DNA from: PALSA-612 sp963704335
Lineage (GTDB): Bacteria > Actinomycetota > Thermoleophilia > Gaiellales > Gaiellaceae
Length of the DNA stretch: 64,000 nucleotides
Assembly (NCBI GenBank): GCA_963704335.1
Contig: OY969889.1
Coordinates: 1,550,001-1,614,000 of the forward strand
Reading direction: 5' to 3'
Of the stretch, positions 45,278 through 53,614 are shown in pieces; the stretch's first letter is position 1, and each line of letters begins with the position of its first letter. The translations under genes were made by a program, and so were the position numbers. The notes below the pieces were generated by a model. The model saw only the letters and a program-made list of their open reading frames with translations, was not told the DNA's origin and ran no database searches.

Positions 45278-45998
45278 GCAAGCGGACGAGCTCTCCCTGC
45301 ACCTCGACGAGGCCGTCGCCGGCGAGCGCCGTCACGGCCTCGTCGTCGAGCTCCGATCTCTGGCGCACCTGTGCCGCCACGAGCCGCAGTGTGCGCGCAC
45401 GGCGCTGCCGGAAGGAGCCCTCGTAGGGCGACTGCTTGCGCGCGGGCTCGAATGTCAGTCCCCGCGAGGGGCATGCATCAGCCAGCGGGCACACGTCGCA
45501 GCGCGGGATGCGAGCGATGCAGACCTGAGCGCCAAGGCTCATCAGCGCAGGCCCGCACTCGTGGTCGAGCTCGAGACCGCTGCGTTCGAGCACCCGCCTG
45601 ACGTTCACGTCCACGGGCAGCACCTCCGCCCCGAAGCAGCGGCTGGCCACGGCGTCGGCCGTATAGCGACCGACTCCCGGCAGCTCCGTGAGGTCGTCCG
45701 GCCAGCCGTGTTCGGCGATCGACTGCGCGGCCTTGTGGAGATTCACCGCGCGGCGGTTGTAGCCGAGCCCGTCCCAGGCGCGAATGACATCTGCCCGCGC
45801 AGCCGCGGCGAGCGACACGACGGTCGGCCAGCGGTCGAGCCAGGCCTGCCAGCGCGTGAGCACTCTGGCGTACTGGGTCTGCTGGAGCATGACCTCGCTG
45901 ACCAGCACGGCGTACGCATCGCGGGTGTGATTCCACGGCAGGTCTCGCCCGTTGGCGGCGTACCACCGAAGAAGTCGTCGCTTCGGCGAGCCGTTCAG
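45258..45998 (-). CDS. mutY: A/G-specific adenine glycosylase, short form
   Basis: Removes adenine mispaired with 8-oxoguanine. LPWNHTRDAYAVLVSEVMLQQTQ carries the catalytic Glu; ELPGVGRYTADAV is the helix-hairpin-helix; PVDVNVRRVLER has the catalytic Asp; and C-x6-C-x2-C-x5-C (CIARIPRCDVCPLADAC) binds the 4Fe-4S cluster. The protein is about 246 residues, so the NUDIX-like C-terminal domain of most MutY is missing. No ATG, GTG or TTG exists near the conserved start; CTG 45998 overlaps the upstream stop as CTGA and fits the family N-terminus. Confidence 0.88.
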   Translation of the reverse strand: MNGSPKRRLLRWYAANGRDLPWNHTRDAYAVLVSEVMLQQTQYARVLTRWQAWLDRWPTVVSLAAAARADVIRAWDGLGYNRRAVNLHKAAQSIAEHGWPDDLTELPGVGRYTADAVASRCFGAEVLPVDVNVRRVLERSGLELDHECGPALMSLGAQVCIARIPRCDVCPLADACPSRGLTFEPARKQSPYEGSFRQRRARTLRLVAAQVRQRSELDDEAVTALAGDGLVEVQGELVRLPTTPGS

Positions 45999-46360
45999 CG
46001 CCGGCGACGCTCGTCGACGTCGAAGACGCTCGTCAGCACCCAGTTGACGATAGTGATGATCAGGGTCGCCCACACGCCCGACATGAACGAGTCGATCTCG
46101 AAGCCGGACACGATCCAGCTCGTGATGTAGAGCATGAGCAGGTTGATGAAGAACAGGATGAGCCCGAGCGTGATCACGATCAACGGCAGCGCCAGCAGCT
46201 TCGCAATCGGCTTGACGAAGAAGTTGACGAGGCCGAAGACGAAGCCGGTGACGATCAGGATCCAGTAGTCCTCCGAGTAGTCGATGCCGTCGACGAAGAC
46301 CGACGCCACCCAGATGGCGGCGACGTTGACGATCCACGAGTAGAGCAGGCGCCGGATCAA
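45995..46360 (-). CDS. Phage-holin-4-like integral membrane protein (YvlD type)
   Basis: A 121-residue protein with four hydrophobic segments (about 4-22, 31-50, 55-77, 90-112). FGLVNFFVKPIAKLLALPL is the signature of the Phage_holin_4_2/YvlD family. Despite the name, members are usually chromosomal housekeeping proteins of unknown function, and nothing else here suggests a prophage. Its stop overlaps the mutY start. Confidence 0.85.
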   Translation of the reverse strand: MIRRLLYSWIVNVAAIWVASVFVDGIDYSEDYWILIVTGFVFGLVNFFVKPIAKLLALPLIVITLGLILFFINLLMLYITSWIVSGFEIDSFMSGVWATLIITIVNWVLTSVFDVDERRRR

Positions 46361-46372
46361 CCTCCGCCGATC

Positions 46373-47014
46373 CTATTCGACGGCGCGGCGCTCGACCTGA
46401 TCGCCGCGGCCGACGAGCACCTGGGAAACGAGCGAGGGCGGGAACAGCCCGTGGGACATCACGCCCGGCTCCGCGTCCAGACGAGCGGCGAGGGCGGCTG
46501 GATCGCCGACGCCGCCCGTGTAGTCGGCGATGCGACCTCCGTCCAGCGTGGGTGCGGTGTCGCGCAGCGTTGCCGTACCGAGCGTGCGCAGCGTCGCCTG
46601 AAGGCCGAACGTGAGCAGCTCCAGTGGTACGGGCGGGGCCAGCCGCTCCACGATCTTGTCCGAAGAGACGACGACGACGAAGCGGTCGGCGGCCGTCGCG
46701 ACGATTTTCTCGCGCGTCTGCGCAGCGCCGCCGCCCTTCACCAACCAGCCGTCCGGCGCCACCTGGTCGGCGCCGTCCACCGCCAGATCGAGGCGATCGA
46801 GCGTCTCGAACGGCTCGACGGTCAAGCCGAGCTCACGCGCCTCTTGCTCCGTCTCGAGCGATGTTGCAACGCAACGGATGTCGAGCTTGCGAGCCGCGAG
46901 CGCCGGCAGGAAGTACGCCACTGTGCTGCCTGTGCCGAGGCCGACCGCCATCCCGTCCTCGACGAGCTCGGCCGCAGCCTCGGCCGCGAGGCGCTTTTCG
47001 TCGTCGTGGCCCAC
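46373..47014 (-). CDS. rpiA: Ribose-5-phosphate isomerase A
   Basis: Interconverts ribose 5-phosphate and ribulose 5-phosphate. 213 residues: AVGLGTGSTVAYFL (phosphate loop), DLAVDGADQV (catalytic Asp region) and VKGGGAAQTREKIVA (catalytic Glu and Lys area). GTG 47014 begins GHDDEKRLAAEAAAELV, the normal N-terminal helix. Divergent from rpe with 17 bases between, so two pentose-phosphate genes share a minimal promoter region. Confidence 0.93.
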   Translation of the reverse strand: MGHDDEKRLAAEAAAELVEDGMAVGLGTGSTVAYFLPALAARKLDIRCVATSLETEQEARELGLTVEPFETLDRLDLAVDGADQVAPDGWLVKGGGAAQTREKIVATAADRFVVVVSSDKIVERLAPPVPLELLTFGLQATLRTLGTATLRDTAPTLDGGRIADYTGGVGDPAALAARLDAEPGVMSHGLFPPSLVSQVLVGRGDQVERRAVE

Positions 47015-47031
47015 AGGGGTACTGTAAGCCG

Positions 47032-47727
47032 GTGACTTGGCGAGAGTGGGCACGTCCGGGCACCGTCGAGCCTTCGATCTACGCTGCGGACTTCGCCCGT
47101 CTTGGTGAACAGCTCGCTCTCCTGCTCGATGCGGGTGCGCGGGTCTTCCACTTCGACGTCGGCGACGGCCACTTCGTCGGAGAGATCACGATCGGCCCGA
47201 TCGTGCTGCGCTCGATCTCCGAGCTCGTGCACGAGCGAGAGGGGGTACTCGATTGCCACCTCATGGTGTCCGAGCCCGAGCGGCACTTCGAAAGCGTCGC
47301 GGCGGCAGGCGGCGACAGCGTGACGTTTCATGTCGAGGTGGTCGACGATCATGAGCGGGTCGCCAGGCAGGCGCGCGACCTCGGCCTGGGCGTCGGCATC
47401 GCTTTCAACCCGGAGACGGAGGTCGAGCCTGCTGCCGAGGCGGTGGAGGCGGCCGGCGCGGACGTGGCTCTTTGCATGAGCATCCACCCCGGCCTTTCCG
47501 GACAGGCATTCATGCCCGAATCCCTTGGCCGCATCGAGAAACTGCGGTCGCAGGTGTCAGACACCGTATGGGTGCAAGTGGACGGGGGCGTTTCGGGCGG
47601 GAACGCGACCGAGATCCGCGCCGCCGGTGCAGACCTGCTCGTCGCCGGCAGCGCCATCTTCTGGCAGCCCGACCCTGGAGCGGCGTATCTCGACCTGGCT
47701 GCGAAGACGGCCGAGGCGGTCGCATGA
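47032..47727 (+). CDS. rpe: Ribulose-phosphate 3-epimerase
   Basis: Interconverts ribulose 5-phosphate and xylulose 5-phosphate. 231 residues of TIM barrel: PSIYAADFARLGEQL, FHFDVGDGHFVGEITIGP (metal Asp and His), LDCHLMVSEPERH, FHVEVVDDH, VQVDGGVSGGNATEI. A TACTGT box six bases before the GTG suggests a leaderless message. A copy of the GGTGTCAGACACC palindrome lies in the coding sequence at 47553-47565. Overlaps zwf (ATGA). Confidence 0.94.
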   Translation: MTWREWARPGTVEPSIYAADFARLGEQLALLLDAGARVFHFDVGDGHFVGEITIGPIVLRSISELVHEREGVLDCHLMVSEPERHFESVAAAGGDSVTFHVEVVDDHERVARQARDLGLGVGIAFNPETEVEPAAEAVEAAGADVALCMSIHPGLSGQAFMPESLGRIEKLRSQVSDTVWVQVDGGVSGGNATEIRAAGADLLVAGSAIFWQPDPGAAYLDLAAKTAEAVA

Positions 47728-49169
47728 GCCCGAGCCGCCCGCGGCCGGAGAACCACGTGATCGTGCTCTTCGGGGCGACGGGTGACCTCGCCAAGCGCAA
47801 GCTCCTGCCGGGTCTCTTCAACCTTCACTGCGCAGGCCTCATGCCCGAGGAGTACCGCGTGATCGGCGTGTCCCGACCGTCGAGCGCGCTCTCCGACGAG
47901 GAGTTCCGGCAGCGCGCACACGATGCCGTCGAGGCGCGAGGCATGAGGGAGCCCTCCGGTGAGGATTGGGAGGCGTTCGTCGAACGCCTCTCGTTTGCTC
48001 CGGCGGACGCCGACAAGCCTGCGGATCTCCTACGCGCCGTGGAGGACGCGGAGCAGGAGATCGGTGGTGACGTCATGCGCGTCTACCACCTCGCGATCCC
48101 GCCGCCGGCGTTCCCGGCCGTCGTGAAGATGCTGGGTGACACGGGCCTTGCCGAGCGTGCACGAGTCATCGTCGAGAAGCCGTTCGGCACCGACCTCGCG
48201 TCCGCCCAGGCGCTCAACGCGTCCGTGCACGCCGTGTTCGGCGAGGCAGACGTCTTCCGGATCGACCACTTCCTGGGCAAGGAGTCGATCGAGAACATCC
48301 TCGCCCTGCGTTTCGCGAACGGGCTCTTCGAGCCCATCTGGAACCGCGACCACGTCGACCACGTCCAGATCGACGTGCCCGAGACGTTGACGGTCGCCGG
48401 TCGCTCCGGCTTCTACGAGCAGACCGGTGCCTTTCGCGACATGGTCGTGACGCACCTCTTCCAGGTGCTCGGCTTCATCGCCATGGAGCCACCCACTTCC
48501 CTCACCCAGAAAGCTGTGCGAAACGAGACGGCCAAGGTCTTCGACTCGATGAAGCCGCTCGACCCGGCGCGCGTCGTACGAGGCCAGTACAAGGGCTATC
48601 GCGACGAGGAGGGCGTCGACCCGAAGTCGGAGACGGAGACGTTCGTCGCGCTTGAGGTCGGGTTCGACAACTGGCGCTGGGCAGGAGTGCCGTTCTTCCT
48701 GCGAACCGGCAAGGCGCTCGCCGAGAGCTGCCAGGTGATAACGCTCGCGTTCCACGAGCCGCCGCTGCGGATGTTCACGCTGGCCGGCGACGCGCCGGCG
48801 GCGTCGCGTCCCAACGAGCTGGTGATCGACTTCCAGGATCCCGGGTCGATCTCGGCCAACTTCCTCGCCAAGAAGCCGGGGCCGGACATCGAGCTGCGCG
48901 AGGTGGCGATGACCTTCGAGTACGACAGCGCGTTCGAGCAGCGCGAGCTCGAAGGCTACGAGCGGCTCGTCCACGACGCGATGCTCGGCGACCAGACGCT
49001 GTTCACGCGCGGTGACGGCATCGAGCGGCTCTGGGAAGTCTCGACGCCACTGCTGGATGACCCACCCGCGCTCGAGGTCTACGAGCCCGAGTGTTGGGGG
49101 CCTGAGTCGACGGAAGAGCTGATCGCGCCCCGACGCTGGCACCTGTCCAGCGAGCGGCACCGTCGCTGA
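47724..49169 (+). CDS. zwf: Glucose-6-phosphate dehydrogenase
   Basis: Oxidises glucose 6-phosphate with NAD(P)+, entry to the oxidative pentose phosphate pathway. 481 residues: VLFGATGDLAKRKLLPGL (Rossmann), VEKPFGTDL, the active-site RIDHFLGKE with catalytic His, and VPFFLRTGKAL. The ATG overlaps the rpe stop. With rpiA and rpe it makes a compact pentose-phosphate block. Confidence 0.96.
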   Translation: MSPSRPRPENHVIVLFGATGDLAKRKLLPGLFNLHCAGLMPEEYRVIGVSRPSSALSDEEFRQRAHDAVEARGMREPSGEDWEAFVERLSFAPADADKPADLLRAVEDAEQEIGGDVMRVYHLAIPPPAFPAVVKMLGDTGLAERARVIVEKPFGTDLASAQALNASVHAVFGEADVFRIDHFLGKESIENILALRFANGLFEPIWNRDHVDHVQIDVPETLTVAGRSGFYEQTGAFRDMVVTHLFQVLGFIAMEPPTSLTQKAVRNETAKVFDSMKPLDPARVVRGQYKGYRDEEGVDPKSETETFVALEVGFDNWRWAGVPFFLRTGKALAESCQVITLAFHEPPLRMFTLAGDAPAASRPNELVIDFQDPGSISANFLAKKPGPDIELREVAMTFEYDSAFEQRELEGYERLVHDAMLGDQTLFTRGDGIERLWEVSTPLLDDPPALEVYEPECWGPESTEELIAPRRWHLSSERHRR

Positions 49170-49951
49170 TGTCGGACCGCGCGTGGCAGGTGCTGGTCAC
49201 CGCCGTCGTCGGTCTCGCGTTGCTGGTTGTCCTCCGAGTCGTGCTCGGCTGGGCCTTCGACCGCTACGTGAAACGGGTTGCGGCGCGCAAGCCGGCCGAC
49301 TACGTGGCGCGTCTACGCACCCGGCTCGTGGTGCTGCGCCGCGTGATACTCGCGTTCGTCTTCGTCGTCGTGCTCTGGAGCGTGCTCGAGATCTTCCCGA
49401 CGACGGAGCAAATCGCACGGACGCTGCTCGCGTCGGGCGCCTTCATCGCCCTTGTGCTCGGCGTTGCCTTCAGCGTGCCGCTGGGGAACATCGGCGCCGG
49501 CATTCTCCTGAGCCTCAGCCAGCCTGTCCGCATCGGCGACCGGATCACTGTTGGCGACGTGACGGGCACGGCCGAAGAGATCACGCTCATCCACACGATC
49601 GTGCGTACCGATCAGGGCTTGACCGCGTTCGTGCCCAACGCGCAGATGATCACGTCGACGGTCGTCAACCGGACGCTCGACGACCCCCGCAGGCTTGTCA
49701 CGGTGCGCCTGCCGGTGGCGATCACAGCGCCGGTCGAGGACGCGCGACGTGTCCTCCTGCGAACGATCGGGGAGCTCTCGGAGCCGGAGCTCGAGGACGC
49801 GAACGTGTCCGTGATCGACGTGGGCGAGAAGACGACCTGGCTCGCGCTCACCGGCTATGCGCCGCGCCATTCGGCGGTCGATCGCGCGGCCGCCGAGCTC
49901 CGCGAGCGTGGGCTGCGGGCACTCGGTGCGGAGGGGTTCCTGCCGCAATAG
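49169..49951 (+). CDS. Small-conductance mechanosensitive channel (MscS family)
   Basis: A 260-residue membrane channel that releases solutes under osmotic down-shock. Three transmembrane segments (about 7-27, 58-77, 86-110), the last being the pore helix GAFIALVLGVAFSVPLGNIGAG; then the beta domain QPVRIGDRITVGDVTGTAEEI and VPNAQMITSTVVN, and a shortened C-terminal alpha/beta region. Its ATG overlaps the zwf stop by one base. Confidence 0.92.
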   Translation: MSDRAWQVLVTAVVGLALLVVLRVVLGWAFDRYVKRVAARKPADYVARLRTRLVVLRRVILAFVFVVVLWSVLEIFPTTEQIARTLLASGAFIALVLGVAFSVPLGNIGAGILLSLSQPVRIGDRITVGDVTGTAEEITLIHTIVRTDQGLTAFVPNAQMITSTVVNRTLDDPRRLVTVRLPVAITAPVEDARRVLLRTIGELSEPELEDANVSVIDVGEKTTWLALTGYAPRHSAVDRAAAELRERGLRALGAEGFLPQ

Positions 49952-49964
49952 GAATACTGGCGTC

Positions 49965-50387
49965 ATGCGCCGAGCTCGCTTCGCGCCCAGCCCGACAGGC
50001 TCGCTCCACGTCGGCAACGCGCTCACCGCTGCGGCGATCGGCGCGATGCCGGACGAGGAGCTGGCCGCGCTCGTAGGCGTGTCGCCTGAGCTCGTTCCCG
50101 CCGTGCGCGGCGCGCGCGACCTCGAGGAAGCCCGCGAGTACGCGCACCAGATTCTCGAGCCGGAGCTCGTTCAGCTGCCTGAGGAGGCGAAGCCGACGCT
50201 CGAGCGCTTCAAGGAGCTCGCAGACGGCGACGCACGTGAGACCGTGCGGGAGTTGAAGGCGGCAGGCGGTGACCTGCGTGCGCTGCGGCTGGCGCTGACC
50301 GGCCGCGAGCGCGGCCCCGAGCTCTGGACCGTGATTCATGCCCTGTCCCGGGACGAGGCATTGCGGAGGGTCGATGCGGCTCTATGA
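49965..50387 (+). pseudogene. gltX: Glutamyl-tRNA synthetase remnant: N-terminal strand fused to C-terminal domain
   Basis: An open frame of 140 residues made of two separate pieces of GluRS. Residues 1-21 are the N-terminus with the HIGH-type loop (RFAPSPTGSLHVGNALTA); residue 22 onward (AAIGAMPDEELAALVG... to the end) is the C-terminal anticodon-binding domain (LERFKELADGD, LRLALTGRERGPEL). About 300 residues holding the rest of the Rossmann core, the KMSKS loop and the stem-contact domain are missing, without a frame break. It cannot charge tRNA. It lies exactly where gltX stands in the conserved order, just before cysS, with which it overlaps by 14 bases. Real deletion or assembly collapse. 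Confidence 0.82.
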
Positions 50388-51651
50388 CTCGCTGACCAGG
50401 GGCAAGGTCGACTTGCCGGCGCCACCGGGCCCGATCCGCATGTACGTCTGCGGGTCGACGGTGTACCACCGCGTGCACGTCGGCAACGCAAGGCCGTTCG
50501 TGCTTGCGATGTGGCTTCGGAGCTGGCTCAAGCGAGCCGGCTACGACGTGATGCTCGTCCACAACGTCACTGACGTCGACGACAAGGTTTACGTCGAGGC
50601 CGCCGCCCGTGAGGTGGCGAGCCGCGACCTGGCGGAGTGGGCTACCGGCTGGTTCGTGGAGGACACCGACGGGCTCGGGCTGGGCAGGCCGGACGTCGAG
50701 CCGCGTGCCTCGGAGACGATGCCCGAGATCATCGCGTTCATCCAGGAACTGCTTGCGGGTGACCTGGCCTACGTGGCCGAGGGCGACGTGTACTTCCGGG
50801 TAGCGCGGTTCGCGGGCTACGGCGGCCTGTCCGGCGCAAAGCTCGACGAGATGGTTGCCCAGGAGCCCAACGAGCTGAAGGAGGATCCACGCGACTTCGC
50901 GCTCTGGAAGGCTCAGAAGCCGAACGAGGACGCTGCCTGGGACTCGCCCTGGGGGCCCGGCCGGCCGGGCTGGCACATCGAGTGCTCGGCCATGGCCGAG
51001 AAGCACCTTGGCCCGGCGTTCGAGATCCACGGCGGGGGGCTCGACCTCCTCTTCCCTCACCACGAGAACGAGCGGGCCCAGTCCTGCAGCCTCGGCCATC
51101 CCTACGCGCAGGTCTGGATGCACAACGGGATGCTCGAGCTCGACGCCGAGAAGATGTCGAAGTCACTCGGCAACGTCGTCACGTTGCAGAACGTGCTCGA
51201 GACGTGGGGGAGAGAGACGCTGCTCGTCTACTTGCTGACGGCGCACTGGCGCAAGCCCGTCGACTTCACGGACGACGTGCTCGCGCAGGCGGCGGCGCAG
51301 GCGGAGGCTTTTCGCAACGTCTTCCGGTCCAGTTCGGAACCGGCACCGGATGGTTCCTGGGAGCGTTTCGCGGCAGCGCTCGACGACGACTTCAACACTC
51401 CCGACGCGCTGGCCGTCATGCACGAATGGCGCGACCACGAGCTCCTCGCGCGTGCGCTCGAGGTCTTCGGGCTCGCGTCGCTCGCGGAGCGGGCAGAGGC
51501 GCCCGCAGAGGCCGTCGCGCTTGCAGAGCAACGCGAGGAGGCGCGCGCGGTGCGCGACTTCGACGAAGCCGATCGTTTGCGTGGCGAGATTGCGGCGCTC
51601 GGCTGGGAGGTGCGCGACGTGGCCGACGGCTTTCAGCTCGTGCCGCTATGA
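50374..51651 (+). CDS. cysS: Cysteinyl-tRNA synthetase
   Basis: Charges tRNA-Cys. 425 residues: MYVCGSTVYHRVHVGNARPF with zinc ligand Cys26 and HVGN (35-38), WHIECSAM and FPHHENERAQ with the other zinc ligands, and KMSKS (260-264). The anticodon-binding helical tail (EAVALAEQREEARAVRDFDEAD) is complete. ATG 50374 is chosen at MRLYDSLT. It precedes rlmB with an ATGA overlap. Confidence 0.96.
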   Translation: MRLYDSLTRGKVDLPAPPGPIRMYVCGSTVYHRVHVGNARPFVLAMWLRSWLKRAGYDVMLVHNVTDVDDKVYVEAAAREVASRDLAEWATGWFVEDTDGLGLGRPDVEPRASETMPEIIAFIQELLAGDLAYVAEGDVYFRVARFAGYGGLSGAKLDEMVAQEPNELKEDPRDFALWKAQKPNEDAAWDSPWGPGRPGWHIECSAMAEKHLGPAFEIHGGGLDLLFPHHENERAQSCSLGHPYAQVWMHNGMLELDAEKMSKSLGNVVTLQNVLETWGRETLLVYLLTAHWRKPVDFTDDVLAQAAAQAEAFRNVFRSSSEPAPDGSWERFAAALDDDFNTPDALAVMHEWRDHELLARALEVFGLASLAERAEAPAEAVALAEQREEARAVRDFDEADRLRGEIAALGWEVRDVADGFQLVPL

Positions 51652-52367
51652 CTCGCGAGCTCGTCTACGGGCGCCGGCCCGTGTACGAGGCGCTACGCGG
51701 CCCGCGTGGCGTCCTCGAGCTGCATGCGAGCGAGCGCGCTCAACGCGCGGAGGCCTGGCTCCGGGACGAGTGCTCGCCGCGCGTGCGAGTCGCTGCCGAG
51801 CGCGAGCTGGCAGAGCTCGCCGGAACACGCGATCACCAGGGTGTCGTCGCCCTCTGCGAGCCCTACGGCTACGCGGATGCCTACGTGCTGGCGGCGCGCC
51901 CGCAGCCATTGCTTGTCTGCCTCGACGGCGTCACCGATCCGCAGAACCTCGGCGCCGTCTGCCGCAGCGCGGAAGGTGCGGGAGCGACGGGCCTCGTGCT
52001 GCCGGCGCACCGTTCCGCCCGGGTCACGCCCGCCGTGTGCCGGGCCTCGGCCGGGGCAGTCGAGCATCTGCCGGTGGCGGTCGTGCCCAACCTCTCCCGC
52101 TTCATCGCCGACGTCAAGAGCCCCGGGCTCTGGGCGTACGCGGCCGTCGCCGACGCTCCGACGGCTCTGTGGGAGGCGGACTTCGAGGGCGGCGTCCTGC
52201 TCGTGCTCGGCGCCGAGGGCAAGGGCATCCGCCCGCTCGTCCGGCGCCAGTGCGACGTGGAGGTCGCGATCCCGCTCGGCGGCCGCGTCGAGTCGCTGAA
52301 CGTCAGCGTGGCGGCGGCGCTGCTCCTGTTCGAGGTCGCACGGCGAAGAGCGGTCGCGCATGCCTGA
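51648..52367 (+). CDS. rlmB: 23S rRNA/tRNA 2'-O-methyltransferase, RlmB/TrmH (SpoU) family
   Basis: A 239-residue SPOUT methyltransferase, expected to methylate the 2'-OH of G2251 of 23S rRNA. The N-terminal L30e-like domain begins ELVYGRRPVYEAL; the catalytic knot has LDGVTDPQNLGAVCRSAEGAG (motif 1), GAEGKGIRPLV (motif 2) and SLNVSVAAALLLFE (motif 3). It keeps the cysS-rlmB-yacP-sigH order. Confidence 0.93.
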   Translation: MTRELVYGRRPVYEALRGPRGVLELHASERAQRAEAWLRDECSPRVRVAAERELAELAGTRDHQGVVALCEPYGYADAYVLAARPQPLLVCLDGVTDPQNLGAVCRSAEGAGATGLVLPAHRSARVTPAVCRASAGAVEHLPVAVVPNLSRFIADVKSPGLWAYAAVADAPTALWEADFEGGVLLVLGAEGKGIRPLVRRQCDVEVAIPLGGRVESLNVSVAAALLLFEVARRRAVAHA

Positions 52368-52797
52368 GCCGACGCTGTATCTCTTCGACGGCTACAACAT
52401 CCTCCACGCCGGGGGATTTCGTGGGCCGTCAGATCTCGTCGACCGGCTCGCCGACTTCGTCGCCCTCAAGGGGGCGCGCGGCGTGGTCGTCTTCGACGGC
52501 GGCGGCGAGGATCGCGTCGTAGGCCGGCTCGAGGTCAGATACGCGGATCACGCCGATACGGCGCTGGAGCGCCTCGCGGCGGAGCACCGCCTGACTGAGA
52601 GCGTCTGCCTCGTTTCCTCCGACGCGGCGCTGCGCGGCACGGCCGGCCACGAGGTCGAGCAGCGGTCCTCGGCCGGCTTTCTTGCCGACTACGAGCGGCC
52701 CCAGCACGAGGAGCGGGCTTCGTCGCGCGTCGGCGATCGCGTGGACGACGATACGAAGGCCGCCCTCGAGCGTCTTCGGCGTGGCGAAAAACCTTAG
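52360..52797 (+). CDS. NYN/PIN-domain RNase-like protein (YacP family)
   Basis: A 145-residue protein with the NYN fold: LYLFDGYNILHA (first Asp), VVVFDGGGEDR and LVSSDAALR (further acidic residues), matching YacP/Rae1, which cleaves mRNA on the ribosome in B. subtilis. It overlaps rlmB by eight bases and precedes the sigma factor, as in Firmicutes. The role here is inferred from family and position. Confidence 0.88.
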   Translation: MPEPTLYLFDGYNILHAGGFRGPSDLVDRLADFVALKGARGVVVFDGGGEDRVVGRLEVRYADHADTALERLAAEHRLTESVCLVSSDAALRGTAGHEVEQRSSAGFLADYERPQHEERASSRVGDRVDDDTKAALERLRRGEKP

Positions 52798-52806
52798 GTC
52801 CCTGCA

Positions 52807-52818
52807 TATTTGCAAATA
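52807..52818. promoter_or_regulatory. Palindrome TATTTGCAAATA upstream of sigH promoter
   Basis: A perfect 12-base palindrome, strikingly AT-rich for this sequence, lying just before the -35 region of the sigma factor gene. Its size and place fit a repressor or activator half-site pair. Confidence 0.5.
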
Positions 52819-52821
52819 CCC

Positions 52822-52850
52822 TTGTAACTCCGGGCGGACCTTGCTATCTT
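52822..52850 (+). promoter_or_regulatory. sigH promoter, TTGTAA-N17-TATCTT
   Basis: TTGTAA (52822-52827) and TATCTT (52845-52850) with a 17-base spacer, followed by an 80-base leader to the TTG start. This is the best-formed -35/-10 pair in the window. Confidence 0.6.
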
Positions 52851-52930
52851 TCCGCCTCAACTTGAGGGTGAGACTTCCGCCGACGCCGCAGGTTCGACGG
52901 AGGAGCACTCGACGACAAGGGGAGAGCGCA

Positions 52931-53596
52931 TTGGCAGCCCGGATGCAGACCGCGGTTCGCACGGCGCAGAGACAGAAGCGCGAGCTCGAAGACCTCCAAC
53001 TCGTCATGCGCGTGCGCAACGGCGACGACAGTGCTCGGGAGGTGCTGATCCGCCGCTACACGGGGTTCGTGCGAATGAAGGCCAGCTCGTACTTCCTCGC
53101 GGGCGGCGAGTCCGAGGATCTGATCCAGGAGGGGCTGATCGGCCTCTGCAAGGCGGTTCGCGACTTCAAGCCTGACAAAGAAACGTCGTTTCGGAGCTTC
53201 GCCGAGCTGTGCGTCACCCGACAGATCATCACTGCCATCAAGACTGCGACGAGGATCAAGCACCGGGCCCTGAACAGCTACGTCTCGTTCAGCCACACGC
53301 CGGCGGGGCAGGACCCCGACTCCGACTGCACCCTCGGCGACGCGCTGCCCGGGTCGCTCGTGGACGAGCCGTCGGTGCAGGTGATCTCCAGCGAGGAGCT
53401 GCAGAGCCTCGTCTTCTCGCTCGGCAGCGGCCTGTCGACGCTGGAGGCGGACGCGCTGCGCTTCTACCTGGAAGGCAACTCCTACGAGCAAATGGCCGAG
53501 CTGCTCGACTGCGACACGAAGACGATCGACAACGCGCTCCAGCGCGTGAAGCGGAAGATCGTCATGCACAGACAGTCCCGCGCCGTCCTGTCCTAG
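52931..53596 (+). CDS. sigH: RNA polymerase sigma factor, SigH/Spo0H-like (sigma-70 family)
   Basis: A 221-residue sigma factor: region 2 with YTGFVRMKASSYFLAGGESEDLIQEGLIGL and FRSFAELCVTRQIITAIKTATR, then region 4 helix-turn-helix LSTLEADALRFYLEGNSYEQMAELL and IDNALQRVKRKI. Regions 1.1 and 3 are missing, as in SigH. GGGGAG six bases before TTG 52931 decides the start (ATG 52943 is an alternative). In Bacillus the same neighbour drives early stationary-phase genes; here the regulon is unknown. Confidence 0.92.
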   Translation: MAARMQTAVRTAQRQKRELEDLQLVMRVRNGDDSAREVLIRRYTGFVRMKASSYFLAGGESEDLIQEGLIGLCKAVRDFKPDKETSFRSFAELCVTRQIITAIKTATRIKHRALNSYVSFSHTPAGQDPDSDCTLGDALPGSLVDEPSVQVISSEELQSLVFSLGSGLSTLEADALRFYLEGNSYEQMAELLDCDTKTIDNALQRVKRKIVMHRQSRAVLS

Positions 53597-53614
53597 CGCT
53601 GTAGCCTCTCCGTC

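Noticed and set aside
45995..46360. Prophage because of a holin-like protein
   Set aside because: The YvlD type is a chromosomal membrane family; no integrase, capsid, lysin or attachment repeat is present.
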